From Blepharisma stoltei (lineage: Eukaryota > Ciliophora > Heterotrichea > Heterotrichida > Blepharismidae), in the NCBI GenBank assembly GCA_914767885.1, contig CAJZBQ010000053.1, positions 744,001 to 808,000 on the forward strand: 64,000 bases of DNA. Reading direction: 5' to 3'. The notes under the pieces are model-generated. The model saw only the letters and a list, made by a program, of their open reading frames with translations, ran no database searches and had not been told where the DNA came from. Below are positions 10,692-21,687 of this stretch, piece after piece; within the stretch, counting starts at the first letter, position 1; each line of letters starts with the position of its first letter. Made by a program: the position numbers and the translations under genes.

Positions 10692-12286
10692 ATGACTGAA
10701 CCTAGTCGTCTCAAAGTTGAAGTAAACGACCCTCAAATAAAGCAAACCTTCTCAGGCCATCGTGGCCCTATCACAGGACTTGCGATAAATCCAAACTCAA
10801 ATGAAATAGCATCATCTTCCGAAGACTCATGTGTCAAAATCTGGAGTTTCAAACAAGACAAGCGTCCTTACCTTTTTATGGGCCACTTAGGTTCAGTTAC
10901 TGAGCTCTGCTACTCTCCAAATGGCGATACAATCGCTTCATCCTCCAAAGATGAAACAGTGAAGCTCTGGACCAATACCTTTGAAGGAAGATCCGTAGGT
11001 TGGCGGGCGCATAATGGCGGAGTGACAACGATTTCTTTTTCTTCTGATGGCAGCTACCTGCTAACAGGTTCAGAAGATAAAACTCTTAAAGTGTGGTCAG
11101 TCTCTGAAAGAAAGTTCGAGTTTTCCCTTATCAAGCCAATAATTAATATAGTGGTGACGACAAAATATGTCCTTGAGGAGCACCACTTTGGAGCGAAAGT
11201 CGCTTTATGATCTATGCCAAGGCTCAGGCCCTTTAATCCTAACCCTTAGCTTGGATTGAGCGGCCATATGGGGTGGGTAAGTTTTGGGAGTCAGCTGGTG
11301 GCAACTCAAGGCAAGGTATCAGTTATCCAATGGTTTTTGAGCAATGGATTTTTTTCCTGTCAATGTAGGAGTGCCGTAATTTTCCTTGGTTTTACCTCCC
11401 CTCAAGATGGGCGAGAGGAGGCATCCAGCAAGCCACACCTTCATGCCACCTGAATCACGTGGAGGAAGACTTTAAGTCTTTTAAAGTTAAGTTATCAGGC
11501 CATCGAGATTGAATAAAAAGTGCAAGATTTAGTTCTGATACCAGAATGATCATTTCTGGAAGCGATGATAGCGAAGTCAAACTTTGGGATACAAGCAGGC
11601 AAGAATTAACAAGTACGCTATTTGGGGTTGAAGGAGCAGCTAATGCAGTCAGATTCCACCCTGATGGGGCATGTGCAGCTGCTAGCAGCACTGATGCAAA
11701 TATCAGGATTTGGGATATCAGGTCACAGAGACTTATTCAGCTTTATGATGGACATAGTAGCAGTGTGACTTCAATAGCTTTTCACCCAAGCGGCAACTAT
11801 TTATTGTCCTCTTCATTAGACTCCACTTTAAAAATCTGGGATTTAAGACAAGGGCATATCATATATACACTCCATGGGCATGAAGGAGGGTCTACAGCTG
11901 TAGCCTTTTCAAAAGATGGAGGACAGTTTGTATCAGGAGGAATTGATGGCAGAATAATTGCATGGAAAACAAATATCATGGCGTCGACACCTGAAACGTC
12001 ATCACAGGCTAATTCTAAAACAAAATCGCTTAATGCAACAAATAAATTGAGGAAAAGCCAAAGCTTGACTGAGACTATTAAGTCAGAAAAAACTGAAGAA
12101 GCTAAACTATCAGAAGATTTGGCTGAGCCACTTAATAAGATTGTGAGTCAACTTAATGTTATAACGAAAGCTATTGTAAGTCTTGACCAAAGAGTTAACA
12201 AATTTGAAGACCATATTAAGAGGATTTCTGATAGAGTCGGAGTTGTTAGCAATGTAGAGCCAAGTGCGCCTTTAGAAGAGATTTAA
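10692..12286 (+). CDS. POC1: POC1 centriolar WD40 protein, split by one IES
   Basis: Seven WD40 repeats are followed by a linker and a C-terminal helix (LNKIVSQLNVITKAI...), the POC1 arrangement. POC1 is a basal-body/centriole protein needed for triplet stability. Coding blocks are 10692-11130 and about 11484/11490-12286. The insertion falls between repeats three and four; after it, GHRDWIKSARFSS has UGA at the conserved Trp of the repeat. TA at 11129-11130 joins in frame to TA at 11482-11483 or 11488-11489, adding two to four residues (KL or KVKL) before SGHRDW compared with other POC1 proteins, so the exact join is open. Start: first ATG, directly before the first repeat. Confidence 0.9.
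11131..11489 (+). mobile_element. SINE-like insertion inside POC1
   Basis: GC-rich block starting near ATAGTGGTGACGAC and ending TTTAAAGTTAAG, with the family block GGTTTTACCTCC. Imperfect duplication: TTATCAAGCCAA at the left against TTATCAGGCCAT at the right. In-frame UGA lets the upstream frame read on for about 27 codons before failing. Confidence 0.7.
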
Positions 12287-12714
12287 AATTTATAATTTAT
12301 TTATTGGTATAATCATAAAACTCAGAAAAATTATAGTAGCTTAGATAGGTTATAATAGACTGTTCCGATAATAGATTTAAAAGTAAAAATGTCGTTCTGC
12401 CGTTTTGTAAACAGTAATAAAAAATAAAGCTATTTTTAAATGAAATTTATTAGCTGTTCTGATATTAAATTTAAATAAAATTTTAAAATATTAATTTATC
12501 TAATAATCTTAATTGAATTGCAATGCTGAAACTTGTTTTAAGTACGCATATCTACACTGACATAGGCTAATCCCATTTCAATCACAAATTTGTACTGATA
12601 GAATAAACTATTAAACTTCAGTTAATAATTTTAAATTATATATCTACATTATTTGAAATTTTGTATGCTGATAAAATGGCGATTTTTTAAGAAAAATCCG
12701 AATAAATATAATAA
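12287..12714. other. AT-rich intergenic region
   Basis: About 430 bp between POC1 and the chitinase gene. No gene, repeat or promoter motif is recognised. Confidence 0.4.
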
Positions 12715-13917
12715 ATGGCAGGACAGATTTTAGGGAAAGTGCTAGTTGCTTACTTTGTCAATTGGGCAATTTATGAAAGGCATTTTGAAGTCTTTAACAT
12801 TGATTTATCAATGGTGACCCATTTAAACTATGCATTTGCACAGGTTGACTATAACGGAGTAGTTTCGCTAACTGACCCTTGGGCTGATGAGCAGCGACGA
12901 TATCTGGATCGAGGAGACTCGTGGAATGACCCACCCGGCAAGCTTTATGGAAGCCTTGGACAACTTTACAAGCTAAAGGTAACGAATAGGCATCTAAAAA
13001 CTGGAATTTCTATCGGAGGGTGGACTTTAAGTGGCCCATTCAGCGCTGTATGTGCTGACCCAGCTAAGAGGAGAAATTTTATCCAAACCTCTTTAACCAT
13101 CTTAATGGACTATGGATTTGACTATATTGATATAGACTGGGAATACCCTGTTTCAGGAGGATTAGACAGCAACACTCGCTCCACAAATGACATCAACAAT
13201 TTTATTTCTCTTCTTAAAGAGTTCAACCAAGCCTTTGATAGGGTCCAGTCCACCTTAGGATTCAGACCTTTTATCACACTTGCGGCTCCAGCTGCCAAAC
13301 AAAACTACCAGCATTGGAATTTCGTAGAGATGTCGAAATATGTAGAATTTTTCAATATTATGACTTATGATTTTGCTGGATCATGGTCTCCATATGCTTG
13401 GCATATGTCTAATTTGTATAGAAGCACAAATGGGTTTTCAGTAAATGAAACTATTACAGATTTAATGAGTTCGATGAATTTGTCCCCAGATAAAATATGT
13501 ATGGGAATCCCTCTCTATGGAAGAGGGTACAGCAATTGTAATGGCCTTGGGAGCTCATTTAATGGACTTCCGACACAAGGACTTTATGAAGCTGGAATTT
13601 ATGATTATAAAGTGATCCCACCAGATAACTTTGTAGTATACTTTGATGACTCTGCTAAAGCTCCTTATTCATATTCTTCAAGTCAGAGAGTTCTTATCAC
13701 TCATGATAACCCTCTGTCAGTTGGCTACAAGCTTCAGTACCTTCATGACAAATCTTTAAGGGGAGTTATGTTTTGGGAGACTTCTGGTGACAGGCCTCAA
13801 TCCTCTGTTGAGTCATTAATTAGAATCAGTTATGATCAAATCAAGAGCAGCATTGACTCAACATTAAACCACGTCGTTTATCCTACATCTAAATTCACAA
13901 ATATACTACACGAATAG
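12715..13917 (+). CDS. Glycoside hydrolase family 18 chitinase-like protein
   Basis: 400 residues with one GH18 TIM barrel. SIGGW lies at residues 99-103, the catalytic DxxDxDxE motif at 136-143 (D136, D139, D141, acid E143), and MTYD at 216-219. All catalytic residues are present, so it should cleave chitin or related beta-1,4-GlcNAc polymers. The first ATG is used; there is no convincing signal peptide (MAGQILGKVLVAYF leads straight into strand one), so the enzyme is either cytosolic or its true N-terminus is missed. No chitin-binding domain is seen. Roles in ciliates could include digestion of prey or cyst-wall remodelling; this is inference. Confidence 0.9.
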   Translation: MAGQILGKVLVAYFVNWAIYERHFEVFNIDLSMVTHLNYAFAQVDYNGVVSLTDPWADEQRRYLDRGDSWNDPPGKLYGSLGQLYKLKVTNRHLKTGISIGGWTLSGPFSAVCADPAKRRNFIQTSLTILMDYGFDYIDIDWEYPVSGGLDSNTRSTNDINNFISLLKEFNQAFDRVQSTLGFRPFITLAAPAAKQNYQHWNFVEMSKYVEFFNIMTYDFAGSWSPYAWHMSNLYRSTNGFSVNETITDLMSSMNLSPDKICMGIPLYGRGYSNCNGLGSSFNGLPTQGLYEAGIYDYKVIPPDNFVVYFDDSAKAPYSYSSSQRVLITHDNPLSVGYKLQYLHDKSLRGVMFWETSGDRPQSSVESLIRISYDQIKSSIDSTLNHVVYPTSKFTNILHE

Positions 13918-14183
13918 TTAAATTAATGACGTTGCCTTCCTAGAACATTACTGATTGCTTTATTTTTATTATAATTCATCCTAAATCCCATCCTTAAATT
14001 GGAAAAAAAAAATCCTGATCCAATATAAAGGGATTTTTTATATTTAATTTTTTTTCTATTATGTTCTTATAATATAAATAAAAATCTATAAAATTTTTAG
14101 AATAAATTGAGTGCAATATTTTGATTTAAATTATTTCATCAAGAAATAATTCAAAATTTTCATATTAAAAAAAATATTCAAAT

Positions 14184-15074
14184 TTAAAGAGATTTAAAGA
14201 ACCCAAAAAAAATAGAAAATTTGCCGATAGTTGTTCCAATGAAAGGGGGAGGAGTAAGTCGTGTTCTGTTTATTTCAGTATGCTCGCTTAGATTGACGAT
14301 ATTTTTCAGCTCAGAAACAATGTCGTCTTCTTTTTCGTCTTCTTCAGCGATGACGTTTTGCTCGCTTAAATTTGACGCTATTTCTTCAGGTATTTTTTCT
14401 TGATTTGTTATGGTGTCAGATCTATTTCTGCCAGATTCTTCTTGAATTGTCTCATTATTTACCTCTCGATTAGTCATATCTCTCGTCATAGATCTCATAG
14501 TTCTTAAGGCGAAATTGACGGTTTTTAATTTATCAACAGCTCTTTTGATCGATTTCTTTTCTGGGGCTTCATCAATCCACTTCCCAGACATGAGCTCATC
14601 AAGGATCCCTAGGTTTTCTAAAGCTGTTGGCTCTTTTCTGACGTTTACTCCTAATATGCTGGACTGATTACTCGTTTCTTCAGGAAAAAACTTTGTATAT
14701 TGATTATATCTTGGGCTATCTTTATAGATAGAATGCAGAACGTTTGAGTTGTGCCTTGAATGGCTTTTTAGCATTTGTTCAATTCCTGCTTTTGGAGTAG
14801 ATTGCTTATTCATTTCAGTCATCATTGAAGATATGCTTGTTTCTGATCTTTGAGTCCCATTTTGAGTTATTTTAGGTCGAGGCGGTTTTTTATTAAAAGA
14901 AGGAATCTCAATATATACTGGAGACGCCGACTCTTCTAAAGCTGTTATGGTCCTCTTAAGGTTGGCTTCAGACTCATTGCCTCTTCCTTCAAGATTTAGT
15001 AAGGAAGGAGTGGTCCCTGATCGCTTTTCAAATCTATCTTGTGAGGATTTTTTTTCTTCACAAAGATGTATAAC
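14184..15074 (-). CDS. Unknown polar protein, 5' end unresolved
   Basis: The frame is open on the minus strand from about 15074 to the stop at 14184. The product is Ser/Thr/Lys/Glu-rich with acidic patches (EEDEKEDDIVSELKN) and no recognised domain. An ATG at 14825 gives 213 residues, but the open frame continues over 80 codons upstream with similar composition, so the true start is probably further up, perhaps behind a short intron in 15075-15144. The downstream neighbour on the same strand ends at 15145. Confidence 0.5.
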   Translation of the reverse strand, partial: VIHLCEEKKSSQDRFEKRSGTTPSLLNLEGRGNESEANLKRTITALEESASPVYIEIPSFNKKPPRPKITQNGTQRSETSISSMMTEMNKQSTPKAGIEQMLKSHSRHNSNVLHSIYKDSPRYNQYTKFFPEETSNQSSILGVNVRKEPTALENLGILDELMSGKWIDEAPEKKSIKRAVDKLKTVNFALRTMRSMTRDMTNREVNNETIQEESGRNRSDTITNQEKIPEEIASNLSEQNVIAEEDEKEDDIVSELKNIVNLSEHTEINRTRLTPPPFIGTTIGKFSIFFGFFKSL

Positions 15075-15144
15075 TTATCACTTTATTTATAATTAATACC
15101 CATTATTTTGATACTAAATATCATAAATCTCCATTTTCCATTTG

Positions 15145-15995
15145 TTAATAAGCAATTAATCTACTATTTCATATAACTTCCTTTAAAATTTGTTTAAGCT
15201 TAAGAGTCCAACTATCATGATATTTAAAAGAATGCTTCAAAACTAGCGAAAGAGACCTTTCAATATACTGCCTTATTATATGCTTTTTATCCTTCTCATT
15301 TTTATTCAGCCATATCGTAAACCCTCTCAGCCTCTTCAAATTGCTAATAAGCCGCTTTCCGAGATTTTCTAAAATTCATACATCTTTTGCATACTTTAGT
15401 TCACTTTCTATATAAGCTGCAATTAATGTAGGCATTTCCCTTTCTGCATCTTGGCAATACGAAGAATATATAATTCTTCAAATCCTTAACAAAGAAAGAA
15501 GAAAATAATGGTGACGTTGATGGAAGATGGACTCTGAGGTGCACTCCCTATAGAGAAGGCAGGACCCGTCAAGATGAAGCTGAAAATAGTGCCCCTGTCA
15601 CTTTTTAATGTAGGCCTTCGGTTTGGGATGCAGAAGTGAGAAGTTTTTGTTTCTCCCCCGAAGGTTTTCCCTGTGCTTGCCAGATGGACTAAAGAGGTTA
15701 TGCCTCCCTCATAGTCTTTGCTTATTGGATCTACAAGAGACAGCTCTAATCTAGGGAGCTAATCTTAGGTTAGGTAGTTATACGCCAGATTGGCAGACTA
15801 GTGGTCTGTCCGCTTATAACCTCATAACACTTAACTTACCAAAGAATCTTGGATTATTCCTTCCAAAGGAGAAGAGCTATTCGAGATTATTTTTTCGTTT
15901 TCTGAAATCGGCTCAGAGTAATTCATATAGTTGACAGCTTCAAAAGTCTTATCAGAAGATTCCTTATCATAAATTTCAAACCAGTTAGTTTCCAT
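15145..15995 (-). CDS. Unknown helical protein split by a SINE-like insertion
   Basis: ATG at 15995 starts METNWFEIYDKE; the first block ends near IIQDSL. After the insertion (15497-15834) the frame resumes as RIWRIIYSSYCQD and ends at TAA 15145. Three UGA codons read as Trp. The join works two ways: through the duplication (SLLRIW) or at TA (SLVRIW). The second half is basic and amphipathic (LGKRLISNLKRLRGF). About 170 residues in all. No family is recognised. Confidence 0.6.
15497..15834 (+). mobile_element. SINE-like insertion in the gene at 15145-15995
   Basis: Duplication CTTAACAAAGAA (15485-15496) against CTTACCAAAGAA (15835-15846). It starts near AATAATGGTGACGTTG and ends in ATAACACTTAACTTAC. 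Internal blocks (GATGGACTCTGAGGTGC, CTCCCTATAG) match the copy at 25497. Confidence 0.8.
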
Positions 15996-16053
15996 TAATC
16001 AAATTTAACGAAGCACATTTATTATATAAGAATCATTTTTTATTGATATGGCA

Positions 16054-17220
16054 CTAATAATAAGATTTATAAAAATGTTTTGCCGCATAAGGCGATTTCC
16101 AGTGAGGAAACTGAGGCTTTGAGATTACTGATTTCTGGTCCAGGGTAATGTTCTTTTTTGAATAAGTAGGACCTTGAATTTTGGGGATCTGCTTAAGTTT
16201 TTTGTTGTCAATTGGAGGCAAATAGATGGATTCTTTAGACTTGCTGCCTGCTGCACTATCTGCCGATGGAGATTCAGACCTTGCAGGCACCGCAAAAAGC
16301 CTGACTGTTTTTTCTTGCTGCCGAAGCTCATTGAAATAAGGATGCTTTAGAGCTTCATGAGCAGAAATCCTTTCTTCCCAATTGTAAACTAAAAGCTTCT
16401 GGATCAAATCAACTGCTTGAGGATTCGCGTTCGGGATAAGCCGAGAAAATCCGGTTCCATCGACTTTTGAAAAATTTATTTCCATATGAGTCGCTTTCTT
16501 CTTAAAATCGTCTAGGATAGCTTGGCTTGGGGTTCCCATAATTTTATGTATCAGTCTGACTTGGTCCAGCTCATTCTTCCCAGGAAACAGTGGCGTCAAA
16601 GCAATGACTTCGAAAAAAATGCAGCCTGCACCCCAATTGTCCATCGCAAAATTATAAAAACCATCTGTAAGCAAGCACTCAGGAGGTCTATACCATCTTG
16701 TCGAAATATATTCTGTATAAGGCTGGCGAGTGTTTATCCCTCTGCAAGAGCCAAAATCAGCTAGCTTCAAAATGTCGTCTGCAAGCAAAACGTTTTCAGG
16801 CTTGATGTCCCTATGAAAAATGTCTGTGTGGTGCATATGTTCGAGCGCTATTAGCAGCTGGTACATATAAGACTTTATCTTGGCTTCAGGAATAGGATGT
16901 TTTCTCCCTTTATATCATTCATAAAGATTTAAATCCATCAGTTCAAACACCAATGCGAGTCTTCCTGTGGGCTCGTCACTGAATAGCTGTTACTATATCA
17001 CTTCAATTAGCTTTACTATGTGGGGATGAGGCGATAGACGCCTCAAAGCTTGGATTTCTCGTAAATTATTAACCTGCTCGATAGATGTAAAATGGGTTTT
17101 CATGCATTTTATCGCAACAAACTTGCCTGTTTTTATGCTTTGTGCTTTGAGGACCTCGCTGAAGGTTCCTTCTCCTTTCTTCGAAATAAGTCTGTATTCT
17201 ATGTAACAGTTACTATGCAT
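16054..17220 (-). CDS. MOK/RCK-family protein kinase
   Basis: A Ser/Thr kinase of the MAK/ICK/MOK group, which regulates cilium length and intraflagellar transport. Motifs in order: glycine loop GEGTFSEV, catalytic Lys in VAIKCMK (K38), HRDIKPEN, DFG followed by SCRG, and the TEY activation loop in QPYTEYISTRWYRPPECLL. The SCRG and ECLLTDGFY signature points to MOK rather than MAK/ICK. A 15-nt intron (16987-17001) removes an in-frame TAG and joins KLIE to LFSDEPTG. One UGA reads as Trp (LYEWYKG). The C-terminal tail is basic and short. Start is the only ATG before the glycine loop. Confidence 0.92.
16987..17001 (-). other. 15-nt intron in the MOK kinase gene
   Basis: On the minus strand the segment GTGATATAGTAACAG has GT...AG ends and contains in-frame TAG and TAA. 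Removing it joins kinase strands in frame and restores homology. Confidence 0.85.
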
Positions 17221-17875
17221 CCTTTAATGTATTTTATTATTTTGTTGATGTTATTTTTTGATTTGTCTGTGAATTTTAATAAATAAAATGATAATTAATG
17301 CATAAGATGGAAATTGGGTTCATTGAGGAAAAAATTAAGAGATAAACTAATTTTAAACGAAGAATATTTAGAGATTTTTTAAACTGATTCAGAATTATAT
17401 TCTAGAATAAAAATGCAAATATTTATTTAAATAATTTGATGATTTTGCTTAATTATTAAGAATTAAACGATTTCAAAATTTATATGAATTCAGGCTGACT
17501 TTTGAAGATATTGAAAATTATTATTTTTCTAATTAAATATGAGAGAAAGTTAAAATCCTGTTATATTAATAAGCTTCAATTAAAGAAGGATCATATTCAC
17601 TTTATTAAAAAATTTAATTTTTAAAGCAAAATATAACTTTCTATGCCATGAAGATGTATATTTATAAAAATCTTAGGTTTTAAGGTAAATTAGTTACTGC
17701 TTAATTCTATTTAAATTATGGCAAAAGTTTAGTTTCATATCATTTGATCAGGACTTTTGTTAGTGAGGCTTTTCCTCAGAAAATTGGTCAAATTTTTTTC
17801 CTCGTGAGACATTTCTTTAGAATAAGCTTCAAATTTTGATCAAATGCCTTATTTCGACCAAATGCTCCCGGGTAA
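17221..17875. other. AT-rich region between divergent genes
   Basis: Lies between the starts of the MOK kinase (minus) and the potassium channel (plus), so it should hold both promoters. No motif is recognisable. The missing 5' end of the channel gene may lie here behind an IES. Confidence 0.4.
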
Positions 17876-19177
17876 GTCCATCTGAAAAACTATGCACCCA
17901 AAGTTCACTTGTCTCGCAGTTTCAGTGTTTTGCACAAAGGTGAAAACGTAAGCGAAGTTCAAAAATCTCAAATTCTTTTAAACAGATGAAGACTTTTTCG
18001 ACTTGGCTCTGCAGTTCTCTCTGCAATTTCAGTTTTTCCAGCCGGAACAGATTACGAAATGAGGTTTTCTGAAAGCAGAAATGCCACAAACTGCCACCTT
18101 GATCCTGACCACAGTGTATCTCCCAGAATAATAGTGATGATACTTTGCATAGTTTCAGTCCTCTTATTAATTCCTTATCGCATTTATTACATTAAATGAC
18201 GGCAGCACATGCCTTCTACCTATCGAGAACTCCCAAGCCTGGGAAAAGTGAGCTTATCAAAGATTTCAAAAATGAGAAAAAAAGCCACATGAAGAGATTA
18301 CCTAGGAGGAGACACAATTTTCGCTTTTTGTGTTAACGTTATTTTCCCTTATCCATGGCTGGATGCAACTTTTACGATTCACCAGCAAATTTTGTATAAA
18401 GAAGTTTATATTTGTTATTTCTGGGCTGAGCTATTCTATGCATGCATGTTTTTCAGGTGGGCATTTCTAATTTTTGTGGTTTTTAATTATGGGAGTTATC
18501 AGAATCCTATTGCTATGAGATATTGTGAAAAATATGATGTCCCTCTTAATCCTCATTTTTCGCTGAAGTGCTATGTGAATCAGCATCCAATGGCAATGCT
18601 ATTTATTTTCTTGCTATTTCCTGGAACTTTGATATTTGCGTCAACGATGAGGGTTTTTGAAAGACCTGTGAGAAATCCTATAACTGATTTTGATTACCCA
18701 GGAAATGCTGTTTGAAATGTGGTTGTTACTATTTTTACAATAGGGTATGGAGACTTTTTCCCAATTACGAATTTGGGAAGAATTACAATAGCTTTAAGTG
18801 CGTTTTTAGGGAGTATCATTTTATCTTTTTTATTTGTCACGCTCACAAAGGTGTTCACGCTTACGAAAAATGAAGAAAAAACATTAAAAGGAATTTTGGT
18901 AAGTGACTCTGCTGCAGCAACTATAAGGCGTGCCTTAACTTATACTAAAACCAGGTTCAGCAACCCAGAAGAAAGGGTGAATGCGTGGGATTCGGTGCAA
19001 TCTCAAACACGTTCATTTAATAGAGTAAGAGAAGAGTTTGGATGTGAAGAGGACGAAAATGAGGCCAAAATTTGTGAGCTTTCTAATAGAGTGTCAAGGG
19101 TGGAAACAGATCTTACACAAATTAAAAACTCCCTCACAGCACTCGCAAATAAAATTGATAACATGAATAACAGTTAA
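17876..19177 (+). CDS. SK-like potassium channel, 5' end incomplete
   Basis: One frame is open from after TAA at 17873 to TAA at 19175-19177. It encodes a multi-span protein with a pore whose selectivity filter is TIGYGD (FTIGYGDFFP), preceded by UGA-coded Trp (NAVWNVVV). The post-pore helix runs into LTKNEEKTLKGILVSDSAA, resembling the calmodulin-binding region of small-conductance (SK) channels, and ends in a coiled coil (LSNRVSRVETDLTQIKN). The channel would conduct K+ in the plasma or ciliary membrane, perhaps gated by Ca2+. No in-frame ATG is found at the 5' end; the ATG at about 17854 is in another frame, so a short intron or IES is missing. Confidence 0.8.
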
Positions 19178-19191
19178 TTTATTTTATCCAA

Positions 19192-21687
19192 TTAAAGCGT
19201 GACTTCTTGATTTAAAAGTTTTTCAAACTCACATAAAATATCGTCTGAATGGTTCTTCATCCCTTTAAACTCATCAGGAACGTGGGAAAACTTTGTGACT
19301 GAAGGCAGTAGTCATCTTTTCCTCTTTGATGTCTTCATTTTTGAAACGAGTAGTTTTTTCTCTTTGGGGGATTTTTCATATTTTTCTTTCTGCTCCATTA
19401 TCTTGTGGTATTCAATATTTATCTCGTTAATAACAGCTTGCATAGACTGTTCTGCTAATAAAATCTTTGATTTTCTTGACTGCTTTTCAGCTTTTTTAAT
19501 GCATTCATTAGTCGCTGTATTTATTTTTTCAATCAGTCCATCCCTTGCTTTATTTAACTCATTTATATGATCTTCCAGACATTTTTCGACCTCCTGCATG
19601 CATTTTTGTAGCTCAGATTTATTTTTTTCCACGTCTTCTATTTTCTTTACTCCTCTTCTCTGTGAGCAAACAAAAAAAATTTTTTGTCATAAGGGGGTTA
19701 ATTTTTTAAAAAAATATATACATATAAATTTAAAAAATCCCAATTTGGAAAAATTTAAAATAAAAATTAATTTAATTTGTAGAATTTATGTTTTAAAATG
19801 CAAGCTATTAAAAATTCAAAAGAATTAGCTGGAATTTTATTCTATCATTTATGATTTATATATCAAAATATTTTTCATACAAAACTTTTTATATTAAATA
19901 AATTTTTTGTTCGCTTACGGAGGGTGATTTTTTACCCAGAAATTGGAATTTTTCTAATGATTTTGTTCGCTCATATATATTAAAATGGCGACTGGAGAAC
20001 CAGCGCTTTTCCTCAACACCTGTAGCCGGGCATCCGGGGACCTTGTGGAAGGGGAAAAGGCACTCGGAGTGTGTATCCGGCTGGGTTTTACCTTGGCTCA
20101 ATGGAGCGCAACTTCGAATTTGGTCGACCGCAGCTCATTTTGACACCAAGGGTTTTACCTCGGGGAAAAAGGGTCTTCCAAGTTGGAAAGGGGAAGCTCA
20201 GCAGCACCAGGAGGTATCTCCTGATCAATCGGGCAACTCCCTAGCGTGATACCAGGCGTTGCGTCCTGGGCTTGGATTTCCTTTTTAGCCGACAGCCCTA
20301 CCAGAAAATTTTGTTATTCAAATTTTCGGAATGGGTAACCTCGTATCTCACAGCCTCAAGCAAGGCCGCAGAATTCCTAAATCTGCTCACTCAACACTGA
20401 AGCAAGGTGGTAGCTTGCAAGGAGAGAGACGACCACAGAATAGGCTAGCTGTAAAATCAGAGTCCTGTAGGCGGAAGTCGCAAAGCGTAGGAACCTTCGG
20501 GTCTGGGTGACTGCGTTAACAAGTAACAGCTTAGCAGCTGATAATCTCGTAATTAAGATTAAGATTAAGATTTTGTTCGCTCACGGAGGGGAGATTTAGA
20601 AGAAACTCTTGTTCAATAATAAATTTATTACTAATTTTTTCAATGATTCGATCAGCTTTTGAGCTATTCAATGGTATACATTTATGGTTAATGTGCTCAT
20701 CAGCACAATTCCAACACAGAAGCTTATTGTCCTTTTTGCAATAGCACCCATATTCAAGCCCATGTGTAATACACATTGTTGATTTTAATTGAGTTTCGTT
20801 GATTTGCAATATTGCATAGTTTATAGGAATAATAATAAAATGGCTCAGTGCGGAATTAGTTCTCTCCGAGAACTATTCCTTCCTTCACTTTTATTATTAT
20901 AGGGTTCAGTTTTCCACGTGGGCATTTATCCACAACACCAATATGGAAATACCGCATAGGGTATTTCTTTGGTCCAGGATACTACAAGCACCTGGTTTTG
21001 CTGCTTGACACACCCGAGGAGGGGTGACCCTTAGGCGGAACACGCGCAGGAGTCAAGTTCGGGCGAGGCCAACGCGGCCAGTACGGACCTTCTGGCCTGA
21101 CAAAGGGAAGTCTTCTGGAATGCCTACATATAGGGAGGATTGCTGCTGACGTCACTAGTTGGGATTTAAAAGGGTGGGCTATGCATGCCTAAATCACCCT
21201 GCGGAAGAGGGAAGACACTTTAAAAACCTAAGTAAGTAAGTAAATAAGCATAGTTTGTAGGAAGATTTTTGATGCTTTCTGGATCTAGAGATTTGCATAT
21301 TGAGCATATCGAGCCTAGGTCTGACTTCAATTTTTCTAAGCACTGGCTCTCCACCTCAATAAATAATCATAATTAAAATTTTATATCAATTTGTTTTCAA
21401 ATTAAAAACCGATTTACAAAATGTGAAAGTTAAAAATTTATGTTTTAGAATGCAAGTTGTTTATTAAAATTTAATAGATTTAGTTAAAGATTCCATTATA
21501 ATAGATATTAATTATATTTTAATATAAAAAATTTTGCCAGTTTAAGCAGAGTCTACCAATAATTTTGCTCACTAAGGAAGGGGAAGTGAGAGCATGCTGT
21601 GTGACCACATTTGGTCATTTTTGGGATAACAAGGTCAGAGTCATATGGCATTAGACATATGGGGCATTCTGCTGTTACTGTATTCAT
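19192..21687 (-). CDS. RING-B-box-coiled-coil (TRIM-like) protein with three insertions
   Basis: From ATG 21687: RING first half (CPIC ... KCGHTAC), a T1-like insertion, RING second half (ICSICKS, LPTNYAIL), a SINE-like insertion with 16-bp repeats, a B-box-type zinc module (CITHGLEYGCYC ... CWNCADEH), a composite insertion, then a coiled coil (LQKCMQEVEKCLEDHINEL) and a C-terminal tail read through one UGA as Trp, ending at TAA 19192. The junctions EFLLKKIEDVE and PTNYAILQINE are in frame. The first join, inside the RING, is less sure and the sixth zinc ligand is not certain. Such proteins are usually E3 ubiquitin ligases. Confidence 0.75.
19650..20598. mobile_element. Composite IES: T1 MITE with a SINE-like element inserted in it
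   Basis: T1 ends lie at about 19650 (CTCCTCTTCTCTGTGAGC) and near 20594 (GCTCACGGAGGGGAG). TA at 19648-19649 and 20597-20598 joins the RING/B-box gene in frame. The SINE-like block splits the right arm of the MITE. Confidence 0.8.
19974..20568 (+). mobile_element. SINE-like element nested in a T1 MITE
   Basis: Perfect 15-bp duplication GATTTTGTTCGCTCA (19959-19973, 20569-20583), which is itself part of the MITE end. It starts ATTAAAATGGCGACTGG, and the tail is AATTAAGATTAAGATTAA. Close sequence match to the copy at 44098-44657. Confidence 0.9.
20830..21247 (+). mobile_element. SINE-like insertion between RING and B-box
   Basis: Duplication GCATAGTTTATAGGAA (20814-20829) against GCATAGTTTGTAGGAA (21248-21263). 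It starts ATAAAATGGCTCAGTGCGG, and the tail is CTAAGTAAGTAAGTAAATAA. Precise loss of one repeat copy keeps the frame through LPTNYAILQ. Confidence 0.9.
21360..21590. mobile_element. Degenerate T1 MITE inside the RING domain
   Basis: The right end (TTTTGCTCACTAAGGAAGGG) and interior core (TTTATGTTTTAGAATGCAAG) are T1-like; the left end is too worn to place. It separates the two halves of the RING finger. Confidence 0.6.
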
